A stretch of 64,000 nucleotides of DNA from Bacilli bacterium (GTDB lineage Bacteria > Bacillota_I > Bacilli_A > RF39 > UBA660): assembly GCA_022009835.1 (NCBI GenBank), contig CP091726.1:1-64000 (forward strand), written 5' to 3'. Below are positions 62,773 through 64,000 of the stretch, piece by piece (position 1 is the stretch's first letter; each line of letters starts with the position of its first letter). Position numbers and translations under genes: made by a program. The notes under the pieces were generated by a model that was not told the origin of the DNA, searched no databases, and saw only the letters and a list, made by a program, of their open reading frames with translations.

Positions 62773-62856
62773 ATTATGCCCCTCCTTATTATAAATAAAT
62801 TATAATATAAAAAGTAAAAAAAGTAAATAGAAATATTACTTTTTTTATATGGTATT

Positions 62857-64000
62857 TTATTCTTCGTTTGTTAGTGTTTTAGTATGTTCTACTACCTGCC
62901 AACTAACATCTTTTTTTACTATAGCATTTATTAGGCAGATTATATAACTTAATAAGAATATCGGGTTATATAATATTAATTTTTATATTTTTGATGTTTC
63001 TAGATTTAATTTATCATCTTCTCTTTTTTTATGATTAGATAACTTATTAATACCAAATCAATATATATTGTAAATGATATTATTAAAGCTACTTTTTAAA
63101 AAGACCAATTAATCCCGACTGAACGGATGATATTAATAATAAAAATTACTCCTATTATAAGATAGATATATGGTTTTTACTCCTATTATAGCATTTATCT
63201 TTGAACCATAATTTATATCTTTTTATATCAATACTTTTTTTCTTATCTTTTTTTATATATTTTTTCTTGCTTCAAAGTAACCTTTAACCCATCTTGTTCT
63301 TTGAACTATTGATACTTTAAAACTATCTGGCTGCTCATCATAGAAGATGGCTTTTTCGTTATATGTTGTTGTTATATTATTTAATGTACTATAAAGGGTT
63401 AATTCGTAGTCTTCAGTTAAAGTGTTAAAAGGGAAACCTTCTAATTCTTCTAACAATGTTCCTTTTATGTAGTAACCTGTTCCTGATATAGTTAAATTGT
63501 TACTATATTTATTTTTTAAGGTATTTCCTATGGTATTTATCATGGAAAAGGTAAGAGCTGATGAAGCCGCTACTAGGGTTTTACTATTTTTGGTATTACG
63601 ATAACTTATTCCAATATCATAGCCTTCATTAATACTTTTTTTGCATCTCTTTAATGTAATTTTTTTGTCTAATATATTATCAGCATCAAAAAAATAAAAT
63701 ATGCTGAATAATGTTTATTCTCTCTTAGTATTTCTTTGATAGCATCATCTAGGGCGTAACCTTTTTCTTTTTTTAGTTAAATCCTTTCGATAAACAATAT
63801 TCATTTTATGCTTTTTTTAACTATATCTACTGTTTTGTCTTTTGGGGTTTCTACTATTACATAAACATCTGTTGAATCTATTTTTTTGTGTTTGGTTTTT
63901 CAATACTTATAAGTAAATCTTCAATTACTTTTTGATTCATTTCTAGCAGGTATTAATATACAATTTTTTTCCCTTGTGATGTTGTTTTTTTGTGGATAAT
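62857..64000 (-). CDS. family 2 glycosyltransferase, membrane-bound, 5' end outside window
   Basis: The visible part has FFDADNILDKKITLKRCKKS (DxD), GYDIGISYRNTKNSKTLVAA, FNTLTEDYELTLYSTLNN (TED, catalytic base) and QRTRWVKGYFEARKN (QxxRW, acceptor site). These are the motifs of processive, IcaA/BcsA-like synthases. Hydrophobic segments after 63250 would be the C-terminal membrane helices, ending HTKTLTNEE. It is likely to make a polysaccharide or transfer hexosamine. Broken at many T runs and cut by the right edge. Confidence 0.8.

Noticed and set aside
1..64000. Alternative genetic code with UGA as Trp
   Set aside because: Many conserved genes end cleanly at UGA (for example the ATGA overlaps in the RiPP and bce operons), and Trp positions in motifs use UGG.
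1..64000. Programmed ribosomal frameshifting at T7/A7 sites
   Set aside because: Breaks occur in nearly every long gene, need different corrections and lack stimulatory structures; assembly error is simpler.
1..64000. CRISPR array, tRNA or rRNA genes
   Set aside because: No equal-length spacers between constant repeats and no clover-leaf T-loop sequences were found by eye.

Overview
The window is a very AT-rich stretch of a Bacillota-like genome. The clues are strong GGAGG ribosome sites, UGA used as a stop, the conserved neighbourhood mrnC-rlmB-sigma factor, a Bce-type two-component system and an antibiotic-type ABC-F gene. An uncultured gut Bacilli or Clostridia lineage is likely; I cannot place it more closely. 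No rRNA, tRNA or CRISPR array was found. Nearly every long gene is split at a run of 5 to 7 T or A. Removing one base (sometimes two) from the run restores conserved motifs each time (UvrA, HsdS, nucleotidyltransferase, radical SAM). I therefore treat these breaks as homopolymer over-calling in the assembly and give whole-gene spans, not fragments.

1-5.5 kb is accessory DNA: a ribbon-helix-helix-like protein, small membrane proteins, a nucleotidyltransferase and four tandem tiny XRE/Cro genes. 5.5-16.5 kb looks like an undescribed RiPP (ribosomally made, modified peptide) gene cluster. A YcaO cyclodehydratase on + converges on a minus-strand operon of methyltransferase, aminotransferase, B12-type radical SAM, a 45-residue ORF, two radical SAM/SPASM enzymes (one with a probable peptide-binding N-terminus), a PEP-synthase-like phosphotransferase and, last, a hidden 40-residue Cys-ended peptide that is the best precursor candidate. 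A promoter and an intrinsic-terminator hairpin precede the operon. 16.6-19.6 kb carries a GNAT acetyltransferase, a HAD hydrolase, a histidine phosphatase and a cytosine-5 DNA methyltransferase.

19.6-22 kb holds bceR-bceS and a bceA cut off just after its Walker B region, probably the edge of the island. 22-49 kb is a dense defence and mobile region: a Walker-A-less ABC ATPase, a Bro-type antirepressor, an AbiEi antitoxin, a large serine recombinase with a replication-type HTH protein, a retron-like reverse transcriptase with an upstream structured RNA and a 55-codon ORF, a BcgI-like restriction-modification pair under a ribbon-helix-helix regulator, TnpV, a uracil-DNA glycosylase, DUF3800, an Abi-type second reverse transcriptase, and a SMEK-STAND (Avs-like) ATPase. 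A segment with a Cys-rich exported protein and a DUF2726 nuclease remnant is duplicated and decayed in one copy.

50-64 kb is more housekeeping-like: metallophosphoesterase, a zinc-peptidase-like protein, an ABC-F protein with a leader peptide and attenuator, a candidate small RNA, DUF3800, a HerA-like ATPase flanked by hairpins with a conserved 8-nt loop, uvrA, a small sigma factor, rlmB, mrnC, Pro-rich proteins and a family 2 glycosyltransferase cut by the right edge.
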